Source: SHLQ01 sp964562985 (GTDB lineage: Bacteria > Actinomycetota > Acidimicrobiia > Acidimicrobiales > SHLQ01). From it: a stretch of 40,987 bases of DNA. Below, piece after piece: positions 31,800 to 39,663 of this stretch. The stretch covers positions 1 to 40,987 of the forward strand of contig CAZLWE010000029.1 in the NCBI GenBank assembly GCA_964562985.1, in the 5' to 3' direction. Under the pieces are notes generated by a model. That model made no database searches, was not told where the DNA came from, and saw nothing but the letters and a program-made list of their open reading frames with translations. Position 1 is the stretch's first letter, and every line of letters begins with the position of its first letter. The translations under genes and the position numbers were made by a program.

Positions 31800-32732
31800 C
31801 TAGTAGCCAGCGTCGATATCGACCAGACCGATCAGGTCGTCCCCGGCGATCCAGCGCTCGACGTTCTGGCGCACCCGGTTCGCGATGAGCGGTAAGCCCA
31901 TCTCCGGGGTGTTCGCCACGTGCGGCGTAACGATGCACCGGGGCTCGTACCAGAGCGGATGACCGTCAGGCAGAGGTTCAGGTGTGGTGACGTCGAGCGC
32001 AGCCCCGCCGATCGCTCCGGACCTGAGCGCGTCGAGCAACGCGTCGTGGTCAACATGACCCCCGCGAGCCACGTTGATTAACCAGGCATGTTGCTCCATG
32101 GCGTTGAGGAATGTGGCGTCGACCATGCCCGTGGTCTCGGGCGTCAATGCTGCTGCCAGCACGACGACATCGGCCTCCGACAAGAGCTCGTGCACCGCGT
32201 TGGAATCAGACAGAGCAACCGTGCGATCGACCCCCGCCATCGGTTTCGACGAACGACGGATAACGCTGACCCGAGTCTCCCACGGTTCGAGGAGTCGAAC
32301 CAACGACTCGGTGATGCCGCCTGCTCCCACCACAACCACGTTCGCACCGAGCAGGTTGCGCCCCTCCTGAGCTGGCCAACTCGTCGAAGGAATGGCCGTG
32401 TGCAGATGCCGGAAGCCAGCGAGTGTCAACCCGATCACATGCTCGGCGACCGGGTCGGCATATACCCCTTTGCCACACGTCCAGGTCAGAGCCGGGTCGA
32501 GCTGCTCGGCAAAGTTCTCGATCCCGGCGTAAGGCAGCTGCACCCAGGCCAAATCAGGCGCTGTGGCCACGACGCCGGAGAATTCATCAGCGGCAGCGGG
32601 GTCGGCCCACATCAATGCCGAGGCCTCGTCCATCGGCACGATTTCCGCTCCCGCGGCCACGACTGCGGTTGCCATTGCCTCATACATCGCTGGACGTGAC
32701 TGCGGGGCAACGGCGATCTTGGTGCGGTCCAT
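31800..32732 (-). CDS. D-isomer-specific 2-hydroxyacid dehydrogenase
   Basis: About 310 residues. The NAD-binding domain has the dinucleotide loop VVVGAGGITESLVRLL, followed by the catalytic Arg in NVARGGHVDHDALLDAL, a Glu in the DVTTPEPLP segment, and the catalytic His in IVTPHVANTP. It would interconvert a 2-keto acid and a D-2-hydroxy acid, for example hydroxypyruvate or glyoxylate with glycerate or glycolate. Adjacent gpgS hints at D-glycerate metabolism, which is only inference. GAGG lies 9 bases before ATG 32732; ATG 32741, three codons earlier, abuts that sequence and is less likely. Confidence 0.88.
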   Translation of the reverse strand: MDRTKIAVAPQSRPAMYEAMATAVVAAGAEIVPMDEASALMWADPAAADEFSGVVATAPDLAWVQLPYAGIENFAEQLDPALTWTCGKGVYADPVAEHVIGLTLAGFRHLHTAIPSTSWPAQEGRNLLGANVVVVGAGGITESLVRLLEPWETRVSVIRRSSKPMAGVDRTVALSDSNAVHELLSEADVVVLAAALTPETTGMVDATFLNAMEQHAWLINVARGGHVDHDALLDALRSGAIGGAALDVTTPEPLPDGHPLWYEPRCIVTPHVANTPEMGLPLIANRVRQNVERWIAGDDLIGLVDIDAGY

Positions 32733-32785
32733 GTCCGTCATCCTCGCACCGCGAACTCACCGGTGTCACGCCCGGACTCGGCGGG

Positions 32786-33733
32786 CTAGTGTTCGAAGAA
32801 CCTGCCGAGCGCCTCAGCACTCTCCGGACTGAGCTCATCGCCGGACCGTTCGGCCGAGCGGAGCTTGTGTTCGATCGTCAGCGGTGTGCCGGTGTGATCC
32901 ACGAGTCGTTCCTCGAGCTGATCCATCTCATCAAGGGTGAACACGTCGTCGTAGAACGCAGGATCCGCATGGAGATACGCCCGGCTGGGCAAGCTGTGAT
33001 GACGAACGTCGAGGAAGACGTATCGATAATGCTCGAGATGTATTGCCAGTTCATCGACGCCCGGAGTCGTGGACAATCCGAGGTAGCGTTCGAGGCCATG
33101 GCCTGCCCGGCGCAAAGATTCTGATTGCATCACGTTGCGCCGGTGATAGGAGATGAGCCGGTCGATGTCATCGCGCACGACGGCAAACCGGTAGAAGTTC
33201 GCCAGGTCCAGCTCCGCGAGGCGGAGGCGGTCGCTACGCAGCCGGCTACCCCCGAACCGCCGATGCGCTCGCTCACCACCCGTGTTGGGCTCCAGTTGCT
33301 CAAAGAGCTGTTTGAGGCTGGTGCTGGCGCTCTTTGGAATCGGCGAACACACCACCCGTGCCTCGTCGAGGACCAAGAAGTCACCTCGCCACTCATCCTC
33401 AGCGAGGAAATACACCCACTGCGCTTGGAGGGGTTCGATCTCGATCGCCGTTTGAGCCGACGCCCGTGGGTCTCCCACGTTGCTGAATTTCTCTAAGTTC
33501 GCTCGTTGTACGAATACGTCGGACCGTTCGCCCTTTGCATGCTGTTCGGCGTGATCGAGTTGAGCGAACGCGTCGTCGAAGCGCTGTAGTGCGCCGTACA
33601 CAAATCCCAGTCGAAGCCGAAGCTCCACGTCGTCGGGGGCCTTCGCCACGAGGCGTTCGCCGGTCTCAATGGCAAGAGCATCCTGACCTGTGGCACAGAG
33701 CTGTGCGACTTCGGCTGCGAGAACGCTTGGCAT
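32786..33733 (-). CDS. TPR-sulfotransferase fusion protein
   Basis: 315 residues. The first 110 are helical repeats of TPR type (ALAIETGERLVAKAPDDVEL, FVYGALQRFDDAFAQLDHAE). The remainder is a PAPS-dependent sulfotransferase: the 5'-phosphosulfate loop PIPKSASTSLKQLF (131-144) and the 3'-phosphate motif FAVVRDDIDRLISYHRRN (183-200). This loop, with a proline-lysine-serine core, is the type used by carbohydrate sulfotransferases. No signal peptide, so it acts in the cytosol or at the membrane surface. The acceptor is unknown. TAATCT seven bases before ATG suggests a leaderless transcript. Confidence 0.84.
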   Translation of the reverse strand: MPSVLAAEVAQLCATGQDALAIETGERLVAKAPDDVELRLRLGFVYGALQRFDDAFAQLDHAEQHAKGERSDVFVQRANLEKFSNVGDPRASAQTAIEIEPLQAQWVYFLAEDEWRGDFLVLDEARVVCSPIPKSASTSLKQLFEQLEPNTGGERAHRRFGGSRLRSDRLRLAELDLANFYRFAVVRDDIDRLISYHRRNVMQSESLRRAGHGLERYLGLSTTPGVDELAIHLEHYRYVFLDVRHHSLPSRAYLHADPAFYDDVFTLDEMDQLEERLVDHTGTPLTIEHKLRSAERSGDELSPESAEALGRFFEH

Positions 33734-33740
33734 CGGTCGG

Positions 33741-33746
33741 AGATTA
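33741..33746 (-). promoter_or_regulatory. -10 element of the sulfotransferase gene (leaderless)
   Basis: Minus-strand TAATCT ends seven bases before ATG 33733; no Shine-Dalgarno is present. Confidence 0.45.
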
Positions 33747-33801
33747 CCGGATTTCCTGTGACCGGTTGTGAAGCTGCATCGTCATGCAAGATAGGAACTC
33801 C

Positions 33802-34359
33802 ATGCAACGGCCACGAATCGGCGAACCCGCTCCCTCTCTCAGCTTGTCCACGCCTGACGGCGACGAGTGGAACCGGGCGGACCACCTGGGCCGATACCTG
33901 ATGGTGATCTTCCATCGACATATCCATTGACTCCCCTGTGCCGTGCACGTGGCCGCAGTTCGCGACCAGCTAGATGCCTTTGGCTCCGACACCGATGTTG
34001 CCCTCATTACCTTCAGCGACCCCGACCACCTGGAGCCCTACCTGCAACGTCAGGGCCTTGCGTTCCCGGTCTTGTCCGACCCTGATCGGACGACATACCA
34101 AGCCTTCGGGATCGGCCGAGGCACCGTGCTTCGGGTCTGGGGGTGGCGCATGGCGCGTCGCTACGTCGAGATCTATCGGGAGCACGGGTTTCAGCGGCCG
34201 GAGCGAGCAACCGAGGACACGCTGCAACTGGGCGGCAACTTCATCATCAACCCTGAAGGCACCTTGATCCATGGCTATTGGGGTGAAGGGCCAGACGACA
34301 GACCGGCGATCGAATCGTTAATCGCCGCGATCGAGACCGACCGGCGGACCAACCGCTAG
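33802..34359 (+). CDS. Peroxiredoxin-like selenoprotein (in-frame UGA = Sec43)
   Basis: Reads as 185 residues if the TGA at 33928-33930 is decoded as selenocysteine. Upstream of it is a thioredoxin-fold AhpC/TSA N-terminus: MQRPRIGEPAPSLSLSTPDG, then LMVIFHRHIH. The TGA follows at once, then LPCAVHVAAVRDQLDAF. The redox motif is therefore U43-L-P-C46 where relatives have CLPC. The rest continues in frame without a break: DVALITFSDPDHLEPYL, FPVLSDPDR, LGGNFIINPEGTLIHGYWG. AGGA lies 5 bases before ATG 33802. Starting after the TGA (GTG 33943) would remove the active site. A sequencing error or pseudogene is the alternative. It converges with the FN3-like lipoprotein gene, sharing CTAG at the stops. 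Confidence 0.82.
33950..33968 (+). promoter_or_regulatory. Candidate bacterial SECIS stem-loop
   Basis: TGG-C-CGC (33950-33956), loop AGTTC (33957-33961), GCG-A-CCA (33962-33968): two 3-bp stems with one C/A mismatch. The loop has G in its second position and begins 26 bases after the UGA, within the range usual for bacterial SECIS elements. A second possible fold (33936-33958) puts the loop closer, at about 14 bases. Confidence 0.45.
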
Positions 34360-35153
34360 GGCACCTCTATGGTGACCTCGGCGAACTCCGAAGCGTTGTC
34401 GTGGAAGTCAAAGGCTTGCACGAGGTAAGTCACCGACCCGCTCGGCGCTTCGTTGTCGATGAACGAGGTCTGGTTCTCCTCGGTCCCACCGCCGATGTAT
34501 TCGAAGTTGCCGGTGTCATTCAGGACGTTGACCGAATAGGCGGCGAACTCGACGTCGTCGAACGATGGCTCCCATTCGAGCAGAACACCTTCGTCGGTAA
34601 CTGAGGCGTTGAGCCCCGAGATCGGAGTGGGTGGAGTGATATCGGTAATGGTCAGCGCCTCAGTCCATCGAGGTTCTGTCGTAGCCTCACCGACCTCGGC
34701 CACGAGCACATACGTCAGGAAGCTGTTCGCCGGCACATTGGCGTCGACGAAGCCGAACTCCAGACCGTCGTAGATGAGTTCGGTGCCATCGACGTCGCCC
34801 ACGGCCAGAGCCTCGTAGTTGGCTTGCGCGGTCGGGACGACGTAGAGCCGATAGGTGTCGGCGTCGTCCACCGGAGACCACACGATGTCGACTCGGGTTT
34901 CATCCATGAACGTGCGTGCCACCCAGTTGGCCGCCTCGAGCGGCGCATCGTTGGATGCTGCGCGCACCACGGGATCTGCCGGTTCGAGCGGCTCGACAGG
35001 CACGGTGATCACCACCGGTTCGTCGGGGGCGTCCGGAAGCCCCTCAATTGCCACGATCTCTTCGGCCGGGCTCGCCGATTCATCTCCGCCGCCAGAGCAA
35101 CCCGCTGCGATCACCATCAAAATTGCCACGAGTGCTCGCAGACGTGTCGCCAT
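34356..35153 (-). CDS. Lipoprotein with fibronectin-type-III-like domains
   Basis: A 265-residue exported lipoprotein. The signal MATRLRALVAILMVIAAGC has lipobox VIAAGC. An acidic, Pro-rich linker follows (to about residue 65), then two beta-sandwich modules resembling fibronectin III: DIVWSPVDDADTYRLYVVP with TEALTITDITPP, and PISGLNASVTDEGVLLEWEP with SVTYLVQAFDFHDNASEFAEV. Likely a surface adhesin or binding protein; no enzyme motif is seen. ATG 35153 is chosen for the signal peptide. It starts 17 bases after the stop of the sucrase/ferredoxin-like gene and is probably read with it. Confidence 0.75.
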   Translation of the reverse strand: MATRLRALVAILMVIAAGCSGGGDESASPAEEIVAIEGLPDAPDEPVVITVPVEPLEPADPVVRAASNDAPLEAANWVARTFMDETRVDIVWSPVDDADTYRLYVVPTAQANYEALAVGDVDGTELIYDGLEFGFVDANVPANSFLTYVLVAEVGEATTEPRWTEALTITDITPPTPISGLNASVTDEGVLLEWEPSFDDVEFAAYSVNVLNDTGNFEYIGGGTEENQTSFIDNEAPSGSVTYLVQAFDFHDNASEFAEVTIEVP

Positions 35154-35170
35154 GGCCAAATCGTAGGCGG

Positions 35171-36076
35171 TCAATCGAGCGATGTCGGTCCGCCCGCCAC
35201 TACCCATTCACGACCGGGCTTTACGGGCAGCCCACCTGGAGCGCCGCACATGATCGTCGGAATCTCGCGCCCCGACTCGATTACTACTTCGTATGACTTA
35301 TCCTCGACGGCGACGTGCACTCGAGCTGGATTCTCTCCGCCAACAATCGCGGTAGAGCGTGCCATCGAGTCGAGCTCAAAGCCGATCGACGCGAAGACGG
35401 CCCGCTCCGCGACCTGCGCAGGGCCCGTTGCTGCACCCCACCATCCCCGGCATTGGCTCGCGACCGATGCGGCGTTGGTGCGGTTGATTACGATCTCCCG
35501 TGCGCTCGTCTCGTCTAAGTAGGCCCACATGCGCCCATCGGGCAGTGTCATCGCGGTGGGCGCAAACCTGTGTCCACCGGTGTGACTTACACGGAACACC
35601 TCAACATCAAACTCGCCCTCGGCCCAGTCTGCAAAACTGGCACCGTCGGTACCGCAGCACACATCGTGGGTTCCCTGGGTGCATACGAGCAGGGAGGTCA
35701 CCCCGTCATCGATCGCGATCGACGTTGGCGCTGGATCGTCGAGAACACTGTGCAGTGCTCCAAGGGGATCAGCACACATAAGGCGTTCCGACCGCGTTGC
35801 ACCACCAGTAGCAGGGCGGAAAGCAATGACGCGGCGAGGCTCGTCAACCTTCGGGACGGCCGCGAGCAAGCGGATGTTCTCCGGCCGTTCTTGGCATGCG
35901 CGAACCAGCTCGACCATTGCCTCATGTTTGCCTGCCGGTTTCGGCCATGGTTCGTCGACTTCGGCGAGTACGACCATGTCGGGTGCGAGAGCGGTACCGC
36001 CCGGGTCTACCTCGTTGGCGGTGGCGAAATCCACGCAGCGAACCGATTCTGTAGCTAGCGGCAAAGAGATACTCAC
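35171..36076 (-). CDS. Sucrase/ferredoxin-like [2Fe-2S] protein
   Basis: 301 residues, matching the Suc_Fer-like family of thioredoxin-fold iron-sulfur proteins. The cluster region is LLVCTQGTHDVCCGTDG (cysteines in CxnCC), followed by the diagnostic SHTGGHRFAPTAMTLPDG. These proteins are thought to be electron carriers; despite the name no sucrase activity is implied. The start is GTG 36076, preceded by TAGACT six bases upstream, so the message may be leaderless. A TTG further in is possible. It lies upstream of the lipoprotein gene on the same strand. Confidence 0.88.
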   Translation of the reverse strand: MSISLPLATESVRCVDFATANEVDPGGTALAPDMVVLAEVDEPWPKPAGKHEAMVELVRACQERPENIRLLAAVPKVDEPRRVIAFRPATGGATRSERLMCADPLGALHSVLDDPAPTSIAIDDGVTSLLVCTQGTHDVCCGTDGASFADWAEGEFDVEVFRVSHTGGHRFAPTAMTLPDGRMWAYLDETSAREIVINRTNAASVASQCRGWWGAATGPAQVAERAVFASIGFELDSMARSTAIVGGENPARVHVAVEDKSYEVVIESGREIPTIMCGAPGGLPVKPGREWVVAGGPTSLD

Positions 36077-36082
36077 CTCCGC

Positions 36083-36088
36083 AGTCTA
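36083..36088 (-). promoter_or_regulatory. -10 element of the sucrase/ferredoxin-like gene
   Basis: Minus-strand TAGACT ends six bases before GTG 36076, consistent with a leaderless transcript. Confidence 0.45.
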
Positions 36089-36223
36089 GGAAATCGCCTG
36101 TACTTCGTTCCACCAGTTCTTCGTGAAACGCGATCACAAAGAAACGTAGGCCAAAAGACTCATGTCTGGGATCTCCTCGCCGAAGGGAGGTCATCTACCC
36201 GGCGGAAACATGGAGAGAACCCA

Positions 36224-38782
36224 ATGAAATCAAAATTGTTACTTCTAGTGGCGGGCGTCATGTTGCTCGCCGGTGTTGCAATCGCAACGACGCAATCCAG
36301 CCCGGCGGAGGTCGAGACTCAGGTCCTCGACGCGGCGCAAGGCACTGAAAACACGCAACAACCTCAAACGGACGACGATGCCGCCGCACCGGTTGCAGAT
36401 GCGGCGGACGAGGCCTCACCAAGTCCGCTCCAGGTAACCGCAGCATCCGGCGTCGTCGTCGTGACCGACGCTCGTGACGGAGCCATCCCACCGCAAGCCC
36501 CAGAGGGCTTCGAGACCGGCTGGGACATCCAAGACCTGCAGTTCACCTACGACGCTGAAGCAGACGAGCTTCTCGTCGTGTTCCGCAGCTTCGGCGTCAT
36601 CGGCGACCCCGAAGGTAACGGCGATCCTTCGGCATGGGCGCCAGAATGGGACGCCGCTGGCCTCCCAGGTGTCGACGAACCGAACCTCGGTGGTCTCGAG
36701 CACGCGGTAGTTACCTTCGACCTCGACCAGGACGGACAGGGCGATCTCATCGCTGGTGTCCCGCAGGGTGCAGATATCAGTGCGTTCTCGATCAACTCCC
36801 TAACCCCAGGATTCGACCCGGTTCCATTCATTGGATTCGCCTTCGGAGCCCCGCTTCCGAACAACACCGGCACCATTCCAACCGCCGCACCTGACGCCGA
36901 CAACCCAGACATTTCGTTCACAATCACCAACTTCTCGACCGTCGTCGCTGGCGACGTCAGTCTTAACTTCGGCGTGAACGCGTTCCTCGGCTCCGGCTCA
37001 GACGGCAACATTGGTGAGGACACCCTCACCGCTGCAGGTACTTCACTACCCGTGGTACTTGAGGCCCAGCTCGGCGATCAGGTCTTCCTCGATGAGAACA
37101 ACAACGGGATCAACGATCCGGGTGAACCCGGCATCGAAGGCGTGACCGTCAACCTCCTAGACGAAGCCTTGAACATCGTGGAAACCACCACCACCGATGC
37201 CAACGGAAACTTCTTGTTCACCACCCCTCCAGGCACTTTCACCGTTGAATTCGTTCCACCGCCAAACCTCAGCCCGACCCAGTCTTTCCAGGGCAATGAT
37301 CCCGCGATCGATAGCAACGCCGATCCTGCGAACAACCGCAGCGAGCCAGTCACGCTCGGCCCAGGCGACTCGGATCTGACGATCGACGCTGGCCTGGTCG
37401 AGTTCGTTCCGGCACCAGGAATCGACATTGAGAAGGCAACCAACGGCGTTGACGCTGACGAGGCACCAGGTGTCGAACTCATCGTCGGCGAAACCGCTAC
37501 CTTCACCTTCGTCGTCACCAACACCGGCAACGTGCCACTCGCGGACATCACTGTGACCGATGACGTCCTCGGCCCAATCTGCACCGTCGCAGGCCTTGAC
37601 GTTGGCGGATCAGAAACCTGTGAAACCACCGCGACGGTGACCGAAGGACAGCAACAAAATGTTGCCACCGCAACCGGTCAACCAATCGACCCAGCAACCG
37701 GCGAACCAATCGGTGACCCAGTCCTTGCCGACGACCCGTCGAACCACATCGGCATCGTGCCATTCGTTCCGGCACCTGGCATCGACATTGAGAAGGCAAC
37801 CAACGGCGTTGACGCTGACGAGGCACCAGGTGTCGAACTCATCGTCGGCGAAACCGCTACCTTCACCTTCGTCGTCACCAACACCGGCAACGTGCCACTC
37901 GCGGACATCACTGTGACCGATGACGTCCTCGGCCCAATCTGCACCGTCGCAGGCCTTGACGTTGGCGGATCAGAAACCTGTGAAACCACCGCGACGGTGA
38001 CCGAAGGACAGCAACAAAATGTTGCCACCGCAACCGGTCAACCAATCGACCCAGCAACCGGCGAACCAATCGGTGACCCAGTCCTTGCCGACGACCCGTC
38101 GAACCACATCGGCATCGTGCCCGGACCTCCGTGCACTGTCGACACTCGTGGCCCTCGACTCTTCGCTGGCGATCGAGTTGTCTGGGACACCGGATACGTG
38201 GCCCAGGCTGGATCGACTCTCGTGGTGTTCACCGAGGAGCCAGGCGGCTCGCCCGGTCAGCCGAACGAGCAGGCCTACGTCTTTGTTGGTGACGTCAACT
38301 ACGGACCGACACCGATCGACCTCGGAACGATCGAGATCGACGTCAACAACACCGGCCGCGTGTCGTTCGTTCACTACTCGGTCATCACCGGTGACACTTC
38401 GCAGCCAAACTCGGTCGAGATCGAGTTCTGTGGAACCGACATCGCTGTCGACCAGGCACCAGCCTGCCAGACCAACATCGCCGGACCACGCCTCCATGCT
38501 GGCGGCCAGGTCGAATGGAGCTCGGGAGTTATCGCTGAAGCTGGTTCGACCATCCGAATCACCACCACCGAGCCTGGCGAGTCTCCAGACCAGCCAAACG
38601 AGCAGGTGTGGGTGCGAGTAGGCGTTCAGCTGTTCGGCCCAACTCCAATCGGACTGGGCTCACTCGAGTTCACCGCCGAACGCGGTGGCGAGGTTGAAGT
38701 GCTGCACTTCAGTCGAGTCACTGGCTTCGACGGGCTTCCGAACTCCGTCGAGTTCGAGTTCTGCGGAACCCACCTCCGCTAG
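36224..38782 (+). CDS. Large secreted repeat protein (SdrD-B and DUF11-like domains)
   Basis: 852 residues. Sec signal peptide SKLLLLVAGVMLLAGVAIAT, then an acidic Ala/Pro/Gln linker to about residue 75. An N-terminal beta domain (about 80-280) has the calcium-type loop DLDQDGQGD. Residues 283-390 form an SdrD B-like collagen-binding-type fold (LGDQVFLDENNNGINDPGEP). Two DUF11-like repeats follow (about 400-519 and 520-633; FVVTNTGNVPLADITVTDD), identical in DNA. The C-terminus has two diverged repeats of about 100 residues, each bracketed by cysteines (GPRLFAGDRVVWDTG and GPRLHAGGQVEWSSG). No LPxTG or C-terminal anchor. It is probably a secreted or surface-layer adhesin. GGAGAG lies 8 bases before ATG. 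Confidence 0.88.
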   Translation: MKSKLLLLVAGVMLLAGVAIATTQSSPAEVETQVLDAAQGTENTQQPQTDDDAAAPVADAADEASPSPLQVTAASGVVVVTDARDGAIPPQAPEGFETGWDIQDLQFTYDAEADELLVVFRSFGVIGDPEGNGDPSAWAPEWDAAGLPGVDEPNLGGLEHAVVTFDLDQDGQGDLIAGVPQGADISAFSINSLTPGFDPVPFIGFAFGAPLPNNTGTIPTAAPDADNPDISFTITNFSTVVAGDVSLNFGVNAFLGSGSDGNIGEDTLTAAGTSLPVVLEAQLGDQVFLDENNNGINDPGEPGIEGVTVNLLDEALNIVETTTTDANGNFLFTTPPGTFTVEFVPPPNLSPTQSFQGNDPAIDSNADPANNRSEPVTLGPGDSDLTIDAGLVEFVPAPGIDIEKATNGVDADEAPGVELIVGETATFTFVVTNTGNVPLADITVTDDVLGPICTVAGLDVGGSETCETTATVTEGQQQNVATATGQPIDPATGEPIGDPVLADDPSNHIGIVPFVPAPGIDIEKATNGVDADEAPGVELIVGETATFTFVVTNTGNVPLADITVTDDVLGPICTVAGLDVGGSETCETTATVTEGQQQNVATATGQPIDPATGEPIGDPVLADDPSNHIGIVPGPPCTVDTRGPRLFAGDRVVWDTGYVAQAGSTLVVFTEEPGGSPGQPNEQAYVFVGDVNYGPTPIDLGTIEIDVNNTGRVSFVHYSVITGDTSQPNSVEIEFCGTDIAVDQAPACQTNIAGPRLHAGGQVEWSSGVIAEAGSTIRITTTEPGESPDQPNEQVWVRVGVQLFGPTPIGLGSLEFTAERGGEVEVLHFSRVTGFDGLPNSVEFEFCGTHLR
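37421..38121 (+). repeat. Tandem duplication, 360-bp period, 341 bp perfectly identical
   Basis: Bases 37421-37761 match 37781-38121 without a single difference, including all third codon positions. The flanks diverge at once: CAGGA against CTGGC on the left, A against C on the right. Each unit is 120 codons and keeps the reading frame. Confidence 0.97.
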
Positions 38783-38806
38783 CCCCTAAAGGCCCCTCCA
38801 ATCGAG

Positions 38807-38829
38807 GCCCTGCCCTTCGTGGGCAGGGC
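38807..38829. terminator. Strong hairpin between convergent genes
   Basis: GCCCTGCCC, loop TTCGT, GGGCAGGGC: a 9-bp perfect GC stem, followed by TTCGGTCGTTCTC. It lies in the 66-base gap between the secreted protein gene and the convergent SDR gene and can serve both. Confidence 0.8.
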
Positions 38830-38848
38830 TTCGGTCGTTCTCAGAACG

Positions 38849-39640
38849 CTAATCGGCAGTCGCCATGCCGCCACCGACGGGGATGGTGGCGCCGGTGATG
38901 TAGGCGCCGGCGCGAGATGCGAGGAAGATGGCGGTGCCTGCCATGTCGTCGGGTTCTCCGATGCGACCCGTTGGGATTTGGGTTTGAACAATCTCGCGGG
39001 CGCCCTGGTCTTCTAACAAGAACGCGGTCATCTTCGACTCGAATGGTCCCGGTGCAATCGCATTGACGAGAACGTGCTCGCCACTCAATCGCCGGGCTAG
39101 CTGGCGGGTGAGATGATGCACGGCAGCCTTCGAGGTTGAGTAGGCGTAATGCTCGGCTTCGCATGCCCGTAGGCCGTCGACCGAGCCAATGTTGATCACA
39201 CGTGCCGGATCCGTGTCGGTCCCCGCCGCCCGCAGGAGATCGACCAGACCCTCGGTCACGTAGTACACGCCGCGGACGTTGACGTTCATGACCTTGTCCC
39301 AGCCATCGACTGGATACTCACCGAGTGGCGCTCCCCACGCAGCACCAGCGTTGTTGACCAAGATGTCGAGCGAGTCGATCTGTTCCTTGACAGCCGAGGT
39401 AAAAGCGTCGATACCCTCGGGGCTCGACAGGTCACCGGCGATTGCGGTTACGTCGCCGCCCTTGGCAGCCAACCGGTCCGCGGTTGCCTGAAGCGCTTCG
39501 GCCTTGCGAGCGGTCATGATCACCCGAGCGCCTGCATCGACGAACCCCTCTGCGATCATCTCGCCGATCCCTCGGGACCCACCGGTAACTACGGCTGTCT
39601 TTCCTTCGAGGCTGAACAGGTTGGTCAACCGATTCGTCAT
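38849..39640 (-). CDS. Short-chain dehydrogenase/reductase
   Basis: A 263-residue classical SDR. Cofactor loop TGGSRGIG (19-26), NNAGA (96-100), catalytic Ser153 in NIGSVDG, and Tyr167/Lys171 in YSTSK. The C-terminal PVGGG is typical of FabG-like members. Arg44 after the second strand (TARK) favours NADPH. The substrate is unknown. AAGGAC lies 6 bases before ATG. It follows the LLM oxidoreductase on the same strand after 23 bases, so the two form a likely operon for oxidation-reduction of a shared compound. Confidence 0.92.
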   Translation of the reverse strand: MTNRLTNLFSLEGKTAVVTGGSRGIGEMIAEGFVDAGARVIMTARKAEALQATADRLAAKGGDVTAIAGDLSSPEGIDAFTSAVKEQIDSLDILVNNAGAAWGAPLGEYPVDGWDKVMNVNVRGVYYVTEGLVDLLRAAGTDTDPARVINIGSVDGLRACEAEHYAYSTSKAAVHHLTRQLARRLSGEHVLVNAIAPGPFESKMTAFLLEDQGAREIVQTQIPTGRIGEPDDMAGTAIFLASRAGAYITGATIPVGGGMATAD

Positions 39641-39663
39641 GTCTTGTCCTTCGTGTGGTTTCG

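Noticed and set aside
33943..34359. Separate gene starting at GTG 33943, downstream of the TGA
   Set aside because: It would begin in the middle of the thioredoxin fold and lack both redox residues, while the sequence upstream of the TGA is in frame and matches the missing N-terminus.
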